This document shows, piece after piece, positions 11,470-22,989 of a stretch of DNA of 64,000 nucleotides (positions are counted from its first letter, which is position 1; each line of letters begins with the position of its first letter). The notes under the pieces are model-generated. The model was not told the DNA's origin, searched no databases, and saw only the letters and a list, made by a program, of their open reading frames with translations. A program made the translations under genes and the position numbers. This DNA is from Gigaspora rosea (lineage: Eukaryota > Glomeromycota > Glomeromycetes > Diversisporales > Gigasporaceae): assembly GCA_003550325.1 (NCBI GenBank), contig QKWP01000763.1, positions 106,145 to 170,144 on the forward strand, in the 5' to 3' direction.

Positions 11470-12180
11470 TAGTTTATATTGTAAGTTACTGTAAAAAAAT
11501 TATTACAAATTTACTTACTATTTAGTATACTACTGGAACTATTGTGTTTTTATTATTAATTACTATGATTTATTTTGTTACAAAACTTACTTGCTATTTT
11601 GGTGACCACAATATATACAGTCAGTACTATCTAAAGCCAACAAATTTTATATTTAGCACCAATTTTTTAGCTGCATATAACATACATGCAGAAAAATTTA
11701 ATATAAATTTAAATAAATTTTAAAATTTTGTTAATAAATTTAAATTTTTTATGTTTTTTTATATATAAATGCCAAATTTTTAAATTATATCTGATATATA
11801 ACTTTAAATTGATATAAACTTCTTAAAATAAATGGTACTAAAAAGTTTTTTTTGTGAATTTGATAGTTTAATCATAAAGCTATTAAATATACAAAAAAAT
11901 TTTTTTAGTTTATTTTATTTTAAAAAAATTATAAAAGTTTAAAAATTTTATAGTTAAAAGTTGATGGCTTTTATGTTAAAATAATTAGTTTGTATTAAAA
12001 TAGGATTAATATGATTTCTATTATGTGCTACTAAAAAAATTCTGTTACAAAATTTACTTGCTACTTTAATAACTACAATATATAGTTAAAATAATTTAAT
12101 TTATATTGAAATTATTATAAGTTTTATTACAAATATTACTGCAAAAATTCTTATTCACTATTTTAATGTTATTGTACAAA

Positions 12181-13121
12181 CTTTTATAATTATAAATTTT
12201 TCTTTCTATTATTTTTTGTGTTTATATACTAAGTACAACAATATCATATTTAAACCTTAGCTAGCCAATTACAATTTGTAAAGCATAATAAATATTACAA
12301 AATTTGCTTTGTTGTATTATAGTCTTAGATTTTATCAAATATAAAAATCAATTTACAACATATAGGTACTCTCATTATTTCTTACAAATATATATAAATA
12401 TAGCAAGTTAAACCTATTTATAAATAATATTTTATTTAAATATTGTTATTTTAAATATAACTTTTGAGAAAGCATATATATAGTCTTCCTTCTATATAAT
12501 CATCTCTATATAATTACTAACTTTATATAATTACACAATTTTATACATTGGTTTTTTTAATATTTAAAATACCTTTATATAATCATATTAATAGTATAGT
12601 CACTATCATATTTTATAAAAAATTTTTTAAACTAATTTATTAAAAAAATTACTTCTTTAAATTTATATTTTTTTATTTGTTATAGTGCTTTTACAGACCA
12701 GATCTAAACCAGACTTTAGTTAAGTCTGAGTCTGAGACTTTTATATTTAGACTTTTTAGTCAAGTCTGAGTTTGGTCTGAGTTTGGTTCAAAGTCTAAAA
12801 ACTGATCAGAGCCTGAATATATTTTTATATATATTTTTTAGTGCTGAACAAGTTTACTGTATTAGTGTTTCAATCTGTAATATGCTAATTCAAATAGATC
12901 TAATGATTCAACTTGAATACAGGTATCTGTATCTATTAATTTTAACCAAATAGATGTATAATATTTATAGAATAAAGATAAAAATTATTTAAATCATAAT
13001 TCTTTTGTTATGTGTATAAAGAAAAAGAAAAATAAACCTATTACTAAATGTTTTGTATCCAATAATATATATTAACTTTGAATTAATGCACTTGCAACCT
13101 AAGCCCCTTTGTGGTCCAGGT
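12181..13121. other. AT-rich spacer with AGTCTGAG repeats
   Basis: No gene is seen. At about 12690-12815 a cluster of GTCTGAGT/AGACTTTT words repeats several times (TTAAGTCTGAGTCTGAGACT, TCAAGTCTGAGTTTGGTCTG). This could be the subterminal region of a decayed transposon; no partner end was found. Confidence 0.4.
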
Positions 13122-14289
13122 TAGTATTGTTAGTCAAAATATACTATTTAGTCAAATATTTAAATACTTAAATATCTAAATATATTTTAACATTACATTA
13201 TTTTTTGTCGAAATATAAAATTCTAAATTTGACTAAATGGTTAAATACTTGATAAAATAAATATTATATGACTAAATGCCTAAATGCTTAATGAAATAAA
13301 TATTATATAACTAAATGTCCTACTGTATCCTATCATAAATAAGCACCTCTTTTTTTAAATTTAAACTTAATTTCTTGACAATTAGCTAATCAAATTTAAT
13401 AAAATTTTTTATTCCAATTTTATAAATTTATAAAAATTAAAATAAAATAAATATTTAATTATCAAGATATTTAAGCTTAAAATTTTTAAAAAAAGGTGCT
13501 TATTCATAATAGCATACAGTAAATGCTTGATAAAATAAATATTATATGATTAAATATCTAAATGCTTGATCTATATAATTATAACTAAATACTAAATGCT
13601 TAACAATTTAAATAAATATCAATACTTGACAAAATAAATATTACATATATGGATGACTAAATATATAAAATACAAATTGACATTTTGACATTTTGACAAT
13701 ATTTCAATATTTTAATAATATTTAGATATATATTTCAATACTATTTAACTAGACATTTAGATCTATTTAGATATTTCAATACTATATAAACATTTTGATA
13801 CTATTTAGACATTTTGATATTAATTTAGTATTTTGATATTATAGTCTGGTGACAAAAGATTTGTACTTCAAATAGCTCTGATTCAAATATTTATTGTACA
13901 AATTAATTTTTAAATTTTTTAATTTAATATAATCATTAGATTATTGGAATAATAAAAATAAAATGATTTTGATTATTTTATTAAAAAGGAGTTTGCTATT
14001 TATCACTACCGGTGATCATTACCAGTAATCAATTTGCAATTAAAAGTCAGGATCAGGTGTAACATATAGATCAATTTTTGTATAACAAAAACAAAAAATT
14101 TTTTAAAAATTGCTAAAATTGCTTCTAACCTAAAATTTTGTCTATAAAACTACTTTTTTTTATACAAAAAAAAAATTCCTTGCTAAATTTTACTATATAC
14201 AAAGCCCCTATTCAAATCTTTAACTTTTACCCTTACCCTAATATTAAAGAGGTTTATTTTTATTTAATACAAACTGATTGTTTTGTTTA

Positions 14290-14627
14290 CAGTTAGATCT
14301 TCATAAATGCAACCTCCATAAATGCAATACCTCCCTAAATGTACATTTTTTCTATTCCGTAAAATGTTATTAGTGCTAAATGCACGTTTTATATTCTGTA
14401 AATCCACGTTCTCTTAAATAACATTTTATATCACACTAACCTCCCTAAATGCACATGGCCAATCAAATTTTAGTATTTAAAATAGATTATACAGTTTTGG
14501 TAGAAGTTACACAAGCTTGATGATCTAATTTTAAAGCTACAATTTAATTGGCTCTCTCTAAATGCAAACCTTCCTAAATGCATATTGTAGCTTGTCCCTA
14601 TGAGTTGCATTTATGGAGAGTTGACTA
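14290..14627. mobile_element. pogo/Tigger-like MITE, degraded
   Basis: The left end CAGTTAGATCTTCATAAATG and inverted right end TAGTCAACTCTCCATAAATG are flanked by TA. The interior repeats CTCCCTAAATGCA words in both orientations, as in the cleaner copy at 24723-25054. The CAGTCAACTCT-type start is typical of pogo/Tigger relatives. Confidence 0.65.
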
Positions 14628-14749
14628 TATTTTGTTTTATGCATTGTAGATCACACCAGTGATGATCACTACAAGTAATATGTAGTAATTTTTTATTAAA
14701 ATATAAAAAATTTATTAATAGTAGTTTTATTAATAATATTTACTATATA

Positions 14750-14928
14750 AGGATCCCGAAATATATATAAATAGGTCAGATTAATTACAGTATAGGGTTA
14801 CTAAAAAAAAGATCTGCAAAAAACTTTAAAAATAAGCAAAAATTACTATAAATAGAAAAAATCTGCATAAAAAACCTCAAAAATAAGCAAACTTATACCT
14901 AATCTATTTATTTATATTTTGGGGTCCT
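14750..14928. mobile_element. AGGACCC MITE, copy 1
   Basis: The 179 bp element runs from AGGATCCCGAAATATA to TATTTTGGGGTCCT, with the exact 8 bp duplication ACTATATA (14742-14749 and 14929-14936). Its interior (GGTTACTAAAAAAAA, ATCTGCA..AAAACTT, AAAATAAGCAAA twice) is nearly the same as in the copy at 53553-53733. Confidence 0.85.
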
Positions 14929-15551
14929 ACTATATAATTTACTATAGTATTTTATATATATATACATATATAGTAAAAAACTCAAATTATCTAGCTTTAA
15001 AGCTTAATTTTTTTACAACTAGTAATTCAATTTTGCTCAAATTTTAACCATATCCTTATTATATGCACATTAATGCACTTGCATAGTACAAGCTCATATA
15101 ACTGTATATTGATTGTAAAATTAGTTAAAATATCTTTTTTTAAAAAAAAAATTCCTTTTTTTTTGAATATAGCAAATTGTACATGCAAAATTATTAAAAT
15201 AAAACAATGTTAAAACAATAAAAATAATATAATAAATTAGATTAAAACCTATTTTATTTGATATTAAAAAATTTTTAATAATTAGTCAAAAAAATAAAAA
15301 CTTTAATAAAGTTAAAATTATGAAACTTTTTGAGGTACAAATCTTTCTGCACCAGATCATAATTTAGAATTTTGATACTATTTAAACATTTTGAAACTAT
15401 TTAGGCATTTTAATACTATTAGGCAGTTCAATATTAATTTAGTATTTTGACATTAATTTAGAATTTTGATATTAATTTAGATTTTGACATGCTAATATTG
15501 AAAATCAAAATATTTTTATATAGTTCAAAACAATTTTGACTAACAATACTA

Positions 15552-16914
15552 GTTCAAATTAGCATATTAAATTCAAAGCCAGATGCTTTTTTAATTTTTA
15601 TATAAAAATAATCACTCTGTAATCTTTTGGGCCTTTTGTTTACCAAATAAACCTATTATTTGTTGCTATACATCTATTAATTATAACAAATTAATATTGT
15701 AATAAATTAATTTTTAAAAATTAAAGTCTTATCAGTTATAATTATTGTAAACTAAATTATATTGTTGATTCTTTTAAAATAAAATAAAACAATCAATATA
15801 TAATAAATAAATAAATTTAAACCCATATTATTTTACTAACAAATTTTTGATGAAAATTTAGTTTATAGATAATTATCTTACAGGCAAAATTATTTTACAA
15901 ATGATTGTTTCAATATATTTACTAACAATTTTTTTATAAATTGCAACTTTAAACCTAAACTTAATTCTAATAACAATAACTAGATATATATATATTTGTT
16001 TGCGAAATTAGCTTTTGGTGATATAACTTTTTTGAAATAGACTTGTTTATGAATTAATTGATTGCAATATAATTTTGCCTAAAATTAATTTTTTGTGAAT
16101 TAAATTTTTTGTAAAATAGTTATTTGTGAGTTAATCAAAACCAAGTAAACCTGATATTATTAAATAAATATTAAATAAAAAATTGAATAAAATGTTTAAA
16201 TAAATAAATCTTAAAGTAATCTGTAAATAATAAAAAAAGTAGTTTATATATTCTTGTTCCATATCATTTTAAAATTTATGTTAGTTCTAAATTGTTATTT
16301 TAGAAAGAAAAATCTAGAAAGTGCATCTGTGTATTTTGTGCCTCCTAATGTACTAATAATTAATTTCGTGTAAAGTTAGGGTTAGGGTAGGGTTAGGGTT
16401 AGGGTTAGGATCAAAATTAGTACAAAATCACGAGAGGATCATTTTTTGTTAGAAGCGCAACAGGGGTTACCCTAGTAAAATTTTGAGATATCAAAATAGA
16501 GAGCACAAAGTGCATGGGGCACTGACTAGTCCTGTCCTTTTAGAATTAGTATTTATTTAATAATTATTAAATAAAACAAGTAAAAAAAATTTAGAAATAA
16601 TAATAATAATGATAATAATAAAGTAAAAAAAATTAAGTAGTAATTCTGATAGAATCAGAATATCATTATAATAAGATTTGGGGCAAATATCATATAAATT
16701 TTAAATAAAATGGAATCTACAGATTCTTCAAAATAAAGTTATTTTTTTATTAAGTTAACTTTCTTCTCTTTATAATTAAAGTTGTAGAGTAAGTCTATAT
16801 GATTCTAATAGTAGTAAAATCATTAAAATTTGCTTTATAGTTCTTGAAATATCTTAATTTTATATAATATAAAATTTCTTTATTAACTATAAAAAAAGTT
16901 TATATATATAAAGA
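15552..16914. other. AT-rich spacer with telomere-like tract
   Basis: No gene is seen. 16375-16409 holds five near-consecutive TTAGGG units. The stretch 16680-16900 is a diverged partial copy of one arm of the foldback family at 20381-20936 (shared words TATTTTTTTATTAAGTTAAC, AAGTTGTAGAG, TTCTAATAGTAG, GATATCT-like). Confidence 0.45.
16375..16409. repeat. interstitial telomere-like (TTAGGG)n
   Basis: GTTAGGG units run almost without interruption for 35 bases, with one shortened unit (TAGGG). Fungal telomeres commonly use TTAGGG. The tract is flanked on both sides by ordinary AT-rich sequence, so it is not a chromosome end here. Confidence 0.8.
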
Positions 16915-17093
16915 AGGAAGTTATAGTACTTGATATTCCAAGTACTGAGCTAACTACACTTCACCAAATACTCCAAAGACATCCCTGCTTATCATTCTCA
17001 AACCACATACCTAACTCTACTAATATTTATACCACCATACAAGGCTTTACCCCTATAGCACTAATTACAACTATTGCACAGTATACTAATACC

Positions 17094-17375
17094 CAGTGTT
17101 GTACATTTTCACTGTCCCAGCCTTTTTTTGCCATGTCCCAACGTCCCAACGTCCCAGTGACCCAAGTATCCCAACTATGTCCCAAGTCTTAATAATTAAT
17201 AATTTAATTTAAAAAAAATACATGATTATATATTTTTCTAGATGCTGAACTCATTTTTAAAAGAATTAAATTAGATTATCTTAATAAAATTTTAAGTAAT
17301 TTTAATTTAAAAAATTGTTCCAAAATGTCCCAAAATGTCCCAACTCATGTCCCAACTGTCCCATGTACAATACTG
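17094..17375. mobile_element. hAT-like MITE (CAGTGTTGTAC ends), copy 1
   Basis: The 282 bp element starts CAGTGTTGTACATTTTCACT and ends GTACAATACTG, with the exact 8 bp duplication CTAATACC (17086-17093 and 17376-17383). CAG ends with an 8 bp duplication are diagnostic of hAT. GTCCCAA words are repeated near both ends (at least eight copies), as expected for subterminal binding sites. Its sister is at 39827-40103. Confidence 0.9.
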
Positions 17376-17492
17376 CTAATACCTACAAAACTGCTACTCA
17401 AATTACTACCACATTTTTAACTTTCTAACAACATTTTTGAACAACTTTTAAAACCTTATTGCACCAATCTAGCACAATAGAAAAAGAACATA

Positions 17493-17708
17493 CTCATATC
17501 AGCAGATTTACGGAATTGAAATGGGCCCTAAAAATTTCATTGGTCAGATGATGATCAGATGATCAACAAATAACTAATCAATATAAATAAACCCATTAGA
17601 TAAGTGCCAACCCATTAGATCTTAGAGATAAGGTGGTTTGATTTGCAAAATTATATGAAAATCGGGGTCTTGAAAAAAGGTTCAATTGTGTAAATCTGCT
17701 GATATGTC
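17493..17708. mobile_element. TA-flanked MITE (CATATCAGCAGATTTAC ends)
   Basis: The inverted ends CTCATATCAGCAGATTTACG and GACATATCAGCAGATTTACA are flanked by TA at 17491-17492 and 17709-17710. The interior is 216 bp and non-coding. It interrupts the broken frame at 16915-17790. Confidence 0.7.
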
Positions 17709-18000
17709 TACAAATTGAAACTATTAATCAGGAACAAGAAACAAATAATTAACAACTACAACAATATACTTCTTCTAACAACCTCGCATAAACTATATAT
17801 ATAGCTGTATTGTAGTTTTTCAGACTAACAACATAATGAAAACAACTAGTCTGCTCACCTTTAGGTAAAGTATTAAAGAAAACTAAAATCTGGATTTCAT
17901 CCTAGATACACTACTAACTCTATATTAAATATACAAATCTAAATAAGTTTTAACTACTCTAGTAGGTTTAGGTTGCAGATAAACTAGCCTGAGCTCTACT

Positions 18001-18191
18001 AGGACCCCGAAGAACTCTGATACAACTTAGATCTAAATTTGTATAATTTTAGCAGTATTTTAGCCAAATAAATGTATAAAATAGAGCAAAATTTGAAAAT
18101 TTACTATATAAAAATGCAACGTTTGATGATTTCTATGCAAAATTTCTTTTTTTAGAATCATCTGAGTTGTATCTGAGTTCTTCAGGGTCCT
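18001..18191. mobile_element. AGGACCC MITE, copy 2 (variant interior)
   Basis: The ends are AGGACCCCGAAGAACTCTGA and (inverted) AGGACCCTGAAGAACTCAGA, with the exact 8 bp duplication GCTCTACT (17993-18000 and 18192-18199). Only the first ~10 bases match copies 1 and 4, so it is a separate subfamily using the same terminal signal. Confidence 0.85.
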
Positions 18192-18199
18192 GCTCTACT

Positions 18200-19684
18200 C
18201 TTGTAATATAGTTTATAATTGGAATTTAGTATAGTTTATACAAATTGTATTATTATATTAGTTAATTCAGAAAAACTCCTGGTAGTATTTTCTATAAATT
18301 ATTAATAAAGACATGAGCAAAACCTCACCTTAAAAAAAAATAATAAAATAAAAAAGAAAGTTAAGATATCTCAAGAACTACTAAGCCAATTTTACTAATT
18401 TTATTTTTAGTAAGTAATTTATTTATTACTTCATGGCAATGCGTCTTATATATTGCTTTCCCAATTAAATTTCAAGATTAGATATAATGTTACATGATCA
18501 AAAAATTTAAAAAAAATATTTGTTTTATCAAAAATCATCTATAACTAAAAATTAAGTATATGAAACTACTCTTTGAATTCTAAAAAAAAAAATCCTTGCA
18601 ATATGTAACTATAAAACTCTCTTTTGTCTATACATACAATTTTTAGCTCACCCTAACTCTAACCAATGAAAAAACAGGTTTTTTTAATTGTTTTAATTTT
18701 ATGTTATACCTGATTTTAGGTGCGACAACATTGTATATATGATGTATAAATTATTTCTATTTTATTTTAAAAAAATTATAAAGTTTAAAAATTTTATAGT
18801 TAAAATTGATAGCTTTTTATAGTAGCAATTGTATAAAGCTTGTTATTTGTTATAATCTTGATCCAACTTTAACTTAAATAAAAAACTTTTTGAAACAGAA
18901 ATATAAATTTCATAACTTGTGAATTTAGTAATTTTCTTATTTATATATTAATATTTTCTATTTTATAAAGTATATTTGTTTTTATAAATTGTAATTAAAA
19001 TAAAAATATTTTTAGCTTTCAAAATTAATAAAAATAAACACTATTACTATTTATACACTTAATCATATTACTATACTAAATATTACCAAATAATGTATTT
19101 GTAATTATAAAAAAATAATATCTTGTCTATAAACTTTATAATATAAACAACTGCTTTATTATACTATAGTTCTATTCTAACAAAAAGATCACCCAACTTT
19201 ATATTTAGATATAATCTGCTTAGTGATTATTTGACTTGATTCAAATTCTCAACTTACTAAGAATTTGTGTTTTCTTATTACTAGCTAACAATTATATAGC
19301 CTATCAAACTTGCTGACTTTTTCTTAATTTTCTTTATTTAGCCTTTAGATTAAGGAGTATTTAGATTCAAATCCTTACAAATAACAATATTTACAAAAAT
19401 AAAAAAGAAATAACAAAAAAAAAGGGAGAACTATACAATCTAAAGCATAAAACCAAAAATATAACAAAACAAAATAAGAAAAATAAAATAACCAAAAAAA
19501 ACAAACCAAAATTGATAAATTTTGTAAAAACTAATTTAAAAATTATATAAATTATATAGAATTAACACTTTACCAAAATACTATATGTACAAAAAAATAA
19601 AAAATAAACCAAAATATACTTAACAAAGAGTAAGTAAAGAAATTTTCAAAAAATTCCATAAAAATTCCAAACACAGTATTTATT
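18200..19684. other. AT-rich spacer, no gene seen
   Basis: The stretch 18540-18700 contains another copy of the TTCCTTGC/CCCTAACTCTAACC module (reads GAAACTACTCTTTGAATTCT, AATCCTTGC, CTCACCCTAACTCTAACC). The stretch 18360-18480 resembles an arm of the foldback family. The rest is low-complexity A/T sequence. Confidence 0.4.
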
Positions 19685-19893
19685 GATTAAAATGAAATCA
19701 GATTAAAATAAAACTGGAAACCTCATTTGCTCACCTTTAAAGCTTATAAAACCCACATATACTTGTTTATTAATAACTCTACCCTAAACCCTAACCCTAA
19801 TGCTAAAAAACCCCAAAAAATATCACCTAAAAAATTTTAAAATTTTGCTTAAAAAATAGAAAATTTTCATTTTAATCTGATTTCTTTTTAATC
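19685..19893. mobile_element. MITE with ATTAAAA.GAAATCAG ends
   Basis: The inverted ends GATTAAAATGAAATCAGATT and GATTAAAAAGAAATCAGATT lie about 209 bp apart. The flanks share TATTTATT (19677-19684; then 19899-19906 after a five-base offset), so the exact boundary is unsure. The core CCACATATACTTG, TTATTAATAA, CCCTAAACCCTAACCCTAA is the same as in the element at 10379-10586 although the ends differ. Confidence 0.5.
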
Positions 19894-19974
19894 TGTCATA
19901 TTTATTGACTAGCTCTTTAACCCTCGCACTGCTTCGGGAAAAAATATATTTTGGATTATATTTATATTATTAAA

Positions 19975-20345
19975 CCTCACTTAAATTGTTTTTTTATATA
20001 ACTTGCTAAACCTTTGCTTAAATTACTTATCAAACCTTTGCTCAAATTATTTATTAAACCTTCACTTAAGTTATTTTCTATATAACTTACTAAACCTTTG
20101 TTCAAATTATATATTAAACCTTCATTTAAGTTATTTTTCTATAAAATTTACTAAACCTTTGCTCAAATTACTTACTAAACCTTTACGCAAATTGCTTACT
20201 AAACCTTTGCTCAAATTACTAATTAAGTCTTTGCTCAAATTATTCTTTTATATAACTTACTAAGTCTTTGCTTAAATTATTTTTTATATTACTTACTAAA
20301 CTTATGCTTAAATATTTTTTATATAACTTATTAAACTTTTGCTTA
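19975..20345. repeat. minisatellite, TAAACCTTTGCTCAAATTA units
   Basis: About twelve copies of ACTAAACCTTTGCTCAAATT alternate with TATTTTTTATATAACTT, at a spacing of 25-50 bases. The Leu/Asn-rich open frame read across it is only the periodic translation of the repeat. Confidence 0.8.
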
Positions 20346-20380
20346 GATTTTTTTTATATATTTTAACAAATATTGCTTAA

Positions 20381-20936
20381 TTGATGATCCGGATAAGATC
20401 TGCAGAATTACTATATTGGGGCAATAGTAAATTTTGGGGATAAGTACAATATAAATTTTTATTATATGCTTCAATCTGAACGTAGTCAAAATGAAAAGTA
20501 TTTTTTTTATTAAGTTAACAATACATGTTGATTCATTAAAAGTTGTAGGGCTCGTCAAGGCGCATCTAGCAGTGGTTAGATCATCCAAATCGGCCTAGTG
20601 GATGGCAAGATATTATTAAAAAACGATTGGCTGACTATGTAAAATCTCTATAATCTCTATGTAAACAATATTTGTTTACATAGAGATTTTACATCGTCGG
20701 CCAATCGTTTTTTAATAATATCTCGCCATCCACTGGGCCGATTTGGATGATCTAACCACTGTTAGATGCGCCTCGACGAGCTTTACAACTTTCAATTAAT
20801 CGACATTATCATTAACTTAATAAAAAAAATACTTTTCATTTTGACTAATCTCAAATTGAAGTATATAGTTAATATCATAGGAATTTTGCCCCAATTTCTA
20901 ATATAGAAATTCTGCTGAACTTATCTGGATCAGTAA
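20381..20936. mobile_element. foldback palindrome, copy 1
   Basis: The two arms of about 265 bp are inverted copies of each other, meeting at about 20660 (ATGTAAACAATATTTGTTTACAT). The ends are TTGATGATCCGGATAAG and (inverted) TTACTGATCCAGATAAG with TTAA on both sides. The arms carry CATCCAAATCGGCC.AGTGGAT, GCGCATCTA and AAAAAACGATTGGC. The copy at 47163-47691 has the same architecture and many of the same words. No coding sequence is present. Confidence 0.85.
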
Positions 20937-21648
20937 TTAAGCTATCTTATATATTAATATGCATCCAAAGAGAACTTTCAAGCAAACTATTATAATTAAA
21001 CAAAAGAACTTGAAAATATCGTTAAATTTAATTGTTTTTTATATATAGTAAAATATCGATCCAGTTCTATGGCTTGTATTAATTCCAATAGTTTGTCAAT
21101 TTCTTTATTCAGAACTTTAGTAATAGCCTTATTCGTGTTTTATTCATAAGTATCTTTAAAAGATTATTTATTTGCTTAATTTGACATTATCAATGTGAAA
21201 GTTTAGACATGTTAAACATAAAATAATAATAAAATAATTTATAATAATTAGGATCATATAAATAAGTGTATTCGACTTTTAATTAATAATAAAAATAAAT
21301 AAGATTTGTATTTTATTTGATAATAAATCTGTCTTCTTATTTTATTAAAAATAAGATTTACGAAGTTTTAATTCTGAAACCCCCTTATTGCAACGAAATT
21401 AAAATTTCACTTTAAAGGTAAGCAGATCTGGTTATACAAGTGTCAAAAATATTTTTTATACGTTTTACAATACATTTTTAGGGGCTTCAGACCTCCTATA
21501 AAACGTGACTAAACATACTAAGTAAACTTGAAGCTTGCGCACTATATTTAATAAAATCGGTTGATTAAAGTTGATTCATTTGATCTTATATTTGCGATTT
21601 ACTTAACAAAAATATGACAAAATGTAAAGAGTGTATTCATTTATTATA

Positions 21649-21883
21649 AAACGCACCTATGGTGGTTTCACTATTATATGTTTTATTATGTTTTTTTTAG
21701 ATATTTCTAAGGTTTTGAATATAAAAATTTTTGCTCAAAATTTACATGTTAGCTTAGTACTTAGGGTAAGGGTTAGGTGTTGGGAAAGGCTTTTAGGGGT
21801 GTAGAGCATTTTTACTTAGAACATATTGCACCGATTAATTTGGGATAATATATACATGGGTATAAAGCACCATAGGTGCATTT
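21649..21883. mobile_element. TA-flanked MITE (AAACGCACC ends), copy 1
   Basis: The ends are AAACGCACCTATGGTG and (inverted) AAATGCACCTATGGTG, with TA on both sides. The interior has AGGGTAAGGGTTAGG. The sister at 42839-43172 has the same ends and TA flanks and also carries a TTAGGG tract. Confidence 0.7.
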
Positions 21884-21930
21884 TAGAAAAATTTACAATT
21901 TTTATTGGCTAATTAATATCAGATTGCGCG

Positions 21931-22723
21931 CAGGGATCCTAATTTTCTGCTGCGACAAACCCCAAATTCTGCCTGCTTTACACTTCAAATTATGTGAATT
22001 ATGCGATAAATTTTTCAAAATTATGCTACAGATTATGCGGATCAAATAGAAATATGCGAAATTTATCGTTATAAATTTAATCGTTATCGTTATTGTAAGT
22101 ACTGAACCCCATCAGTAACTTACCAATAAAACCACAAAATCTGTGTAATATAATATTACGAAAAGAATCGTATTTACAAACTGTCTTTTGCGCCAAACAA
22201 AGAAATTCCAAAATTTTAGTATAAGGCCACGCAAAGTTAATTTTTCATTTTGCATACCGGTAACCTGGCGACCTTTTTTTAAATTTCAATCGTGCTAATT
22301 ACAGAATTATTCTATCTAAATTTTTCCGGGTATGAACATGAGCATATTAATTTACAAAAAAAAAACTGACCCGTCGACTAAAATTTTGGAACACTATGTT
22401 ATGCAAAACGAAAATTTAACTTTGTATAGCCTAATATATGTTTCTTGTTAAAATTTTTATACTATAACGATATGTTTTATTATTTAATATTTGACCGTTA
22501 TTTGAAATTTCAAATCTAATAATTTATGTTTCATACAATCAATTGCTGCGTCCAATAGGAACTGGTGGGGAAATTGATAAACCTGATATTACTTGATCTT
22601 TAATTCCAACCATTTTATGCGCAGATTATGCTTTATTAATTATGCGAAATTCATCTTGATATGCGTCGCAGTAAAATCTGAATTATGCGCATATTATGCT
22701 ATTGCAGATTCGTGGTATCCCTA
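21931..22723. mobile_element. hAT-like element (CAGGGATCC ends)
   Basis: The 793 bp element begins CAGGGATCCTAATTTTCTGC and ends GCAGATTCGTGGTATCCCTA, with the exact 8 bp duplication ATTGCGCG (21923-21930 and 22724-22731). The subterminal parts are rich in ATTATGCG words on both arms. A TA-flanked MITE (22222-22434) is nested inside. There is no transposase. Confidence 0.88.
22222..22434. mobile_element. nested TA-flanked MITE
   Basis: The ends TAAGGCCACGCAAAGTTAAT and (inverted) TTAGGCTATACAAAGTTAAA continue with TTTTGCATA in both arms and are flanked by TA (22220-22221 and 22435-22436). It interrupts the hAT-like element 21931-22723. Confidence 0.7.
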
Positions 22724-22731
22724 ATTGCGCG

Positions 22732-22940
22732 TTCTGTGAGTTTAGTTTGAAATCGCTTTATATGAGTTTGAAAAAAAAGCAAATCAAGTTTCATGAAATT
22801 TTTGCTATTCGGACTGATCCGGAAAAAAGCAAATAGTTACACGTGTTTGTTATTTTAACAGTATTACGCGTTCTGTGAATTTTTCGTTATTCAGACTGAT
22901 CCGGAAAAAGCAACCAGTTACACATGTTTGTATTTTAATA
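22732..22940. repeat. direct duplication with CGGACTGATCCGG
   Basis: Two tandem, slightly diverged copies read GCGTTCTGTGA, TTTTT.GCTATTCGGACTGAT, CCGGAAAAA.GCAA, AGTTACACGTGTTTG. The hAT-like element 21931-22723 inserted at the very start of the block. Confidence 0.6.
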
Positions 22941-22989
22941 TATAGATTATTTTATAAGCAATAACTAAACTCTAACTTGTAATAGTAGA

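Larger units (their letters stand above)
9400..12180. repeat. satellite block, ~100 bp degenerate unit
   Basis: More than twenty diverged copies carry the phrases ATTCTGTTACAGAACTTACT, CTATTCCAGTGACCACAATA, GTTAAGTTGAGTTAGTTTGC and ATTGGAATTATCATGATTTC. Successive starts are about 85-115 bases apart. The block is interrupted by MITEs at 10379-10586 and 11232-11469 and by a segment at about 11.63-11.96 kb that does not match the unit. No coding potential is seen. Confidence 0.8.
13842..15359. mobile_element. TA-flanked element, middle layer of the nest
   Basis: The ends are TAGTCTGGTGACAAAAGATT and, inverted, TGATCTGGTGCAGAAAGATT, both followed by TGTAC and flanked by TA. The 1518 bp interior includes the TTCCTTGC module (about 14140-14280), the pogo-like MITE at 14290-14627 and the AGGACCC MITE at 14750-14928. 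TA flanks suggest Tc1/mariner-type mobilisation. Confidence 0.55.
13122..15551. mobile_element. hAT-like element, outer shell of a nest
   Basis: The inverted ends TAGTATTGTTAGTCAAAAT (13122) and its complement (ending 15551) enclose 2430 bp. The 8 bp flanks are GTCCAGGT (13114-13121) and GTTCAAAT (15552-15559), which differ only by three transitions. Inside, both arms are full of ATTTAGACATTTTGATA-type words. A second element (13842-15359) with two further insertions sits within it. No transposase frame remains. Confidence 0.55.
16915..17790 (+). pseudogene. broken reading frame interrupted by two MITEs
   Basis: From about 16911 a frame is open for about 60 codons (IKKEVIVLDIPSTELTTLHQ, then ILQRHPCLSFSNHIPNSTN), with a composition unlike the local AT background. 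It runs straight into the hAT-like MITE at 17094. Beyond that MITE and its duplicated CTAATACC the frame resumes (YKTATQITTTFLTF), with two in-frame stops, to KTLLHQSSTIEKEHT at the second MITE (17493). It continues after it as LQIETINQEQETNN, stop, QLQQYTSSNNLA, stop near 17790. Removing the two insertions leaves one frame of roughly 150 codons with about three stops, ending in a Gln/Glu-rich coil-like tail. I do not recognise the family; an old retroelement or host gene are both possible. Confidence 0.45.

Noticed and set aside
20003..20263. Leu/Asn/Tyr-rich 86-codon open frame
   Set aside because: Its residues repeat with the underlying minisatellite, so it is read-through.
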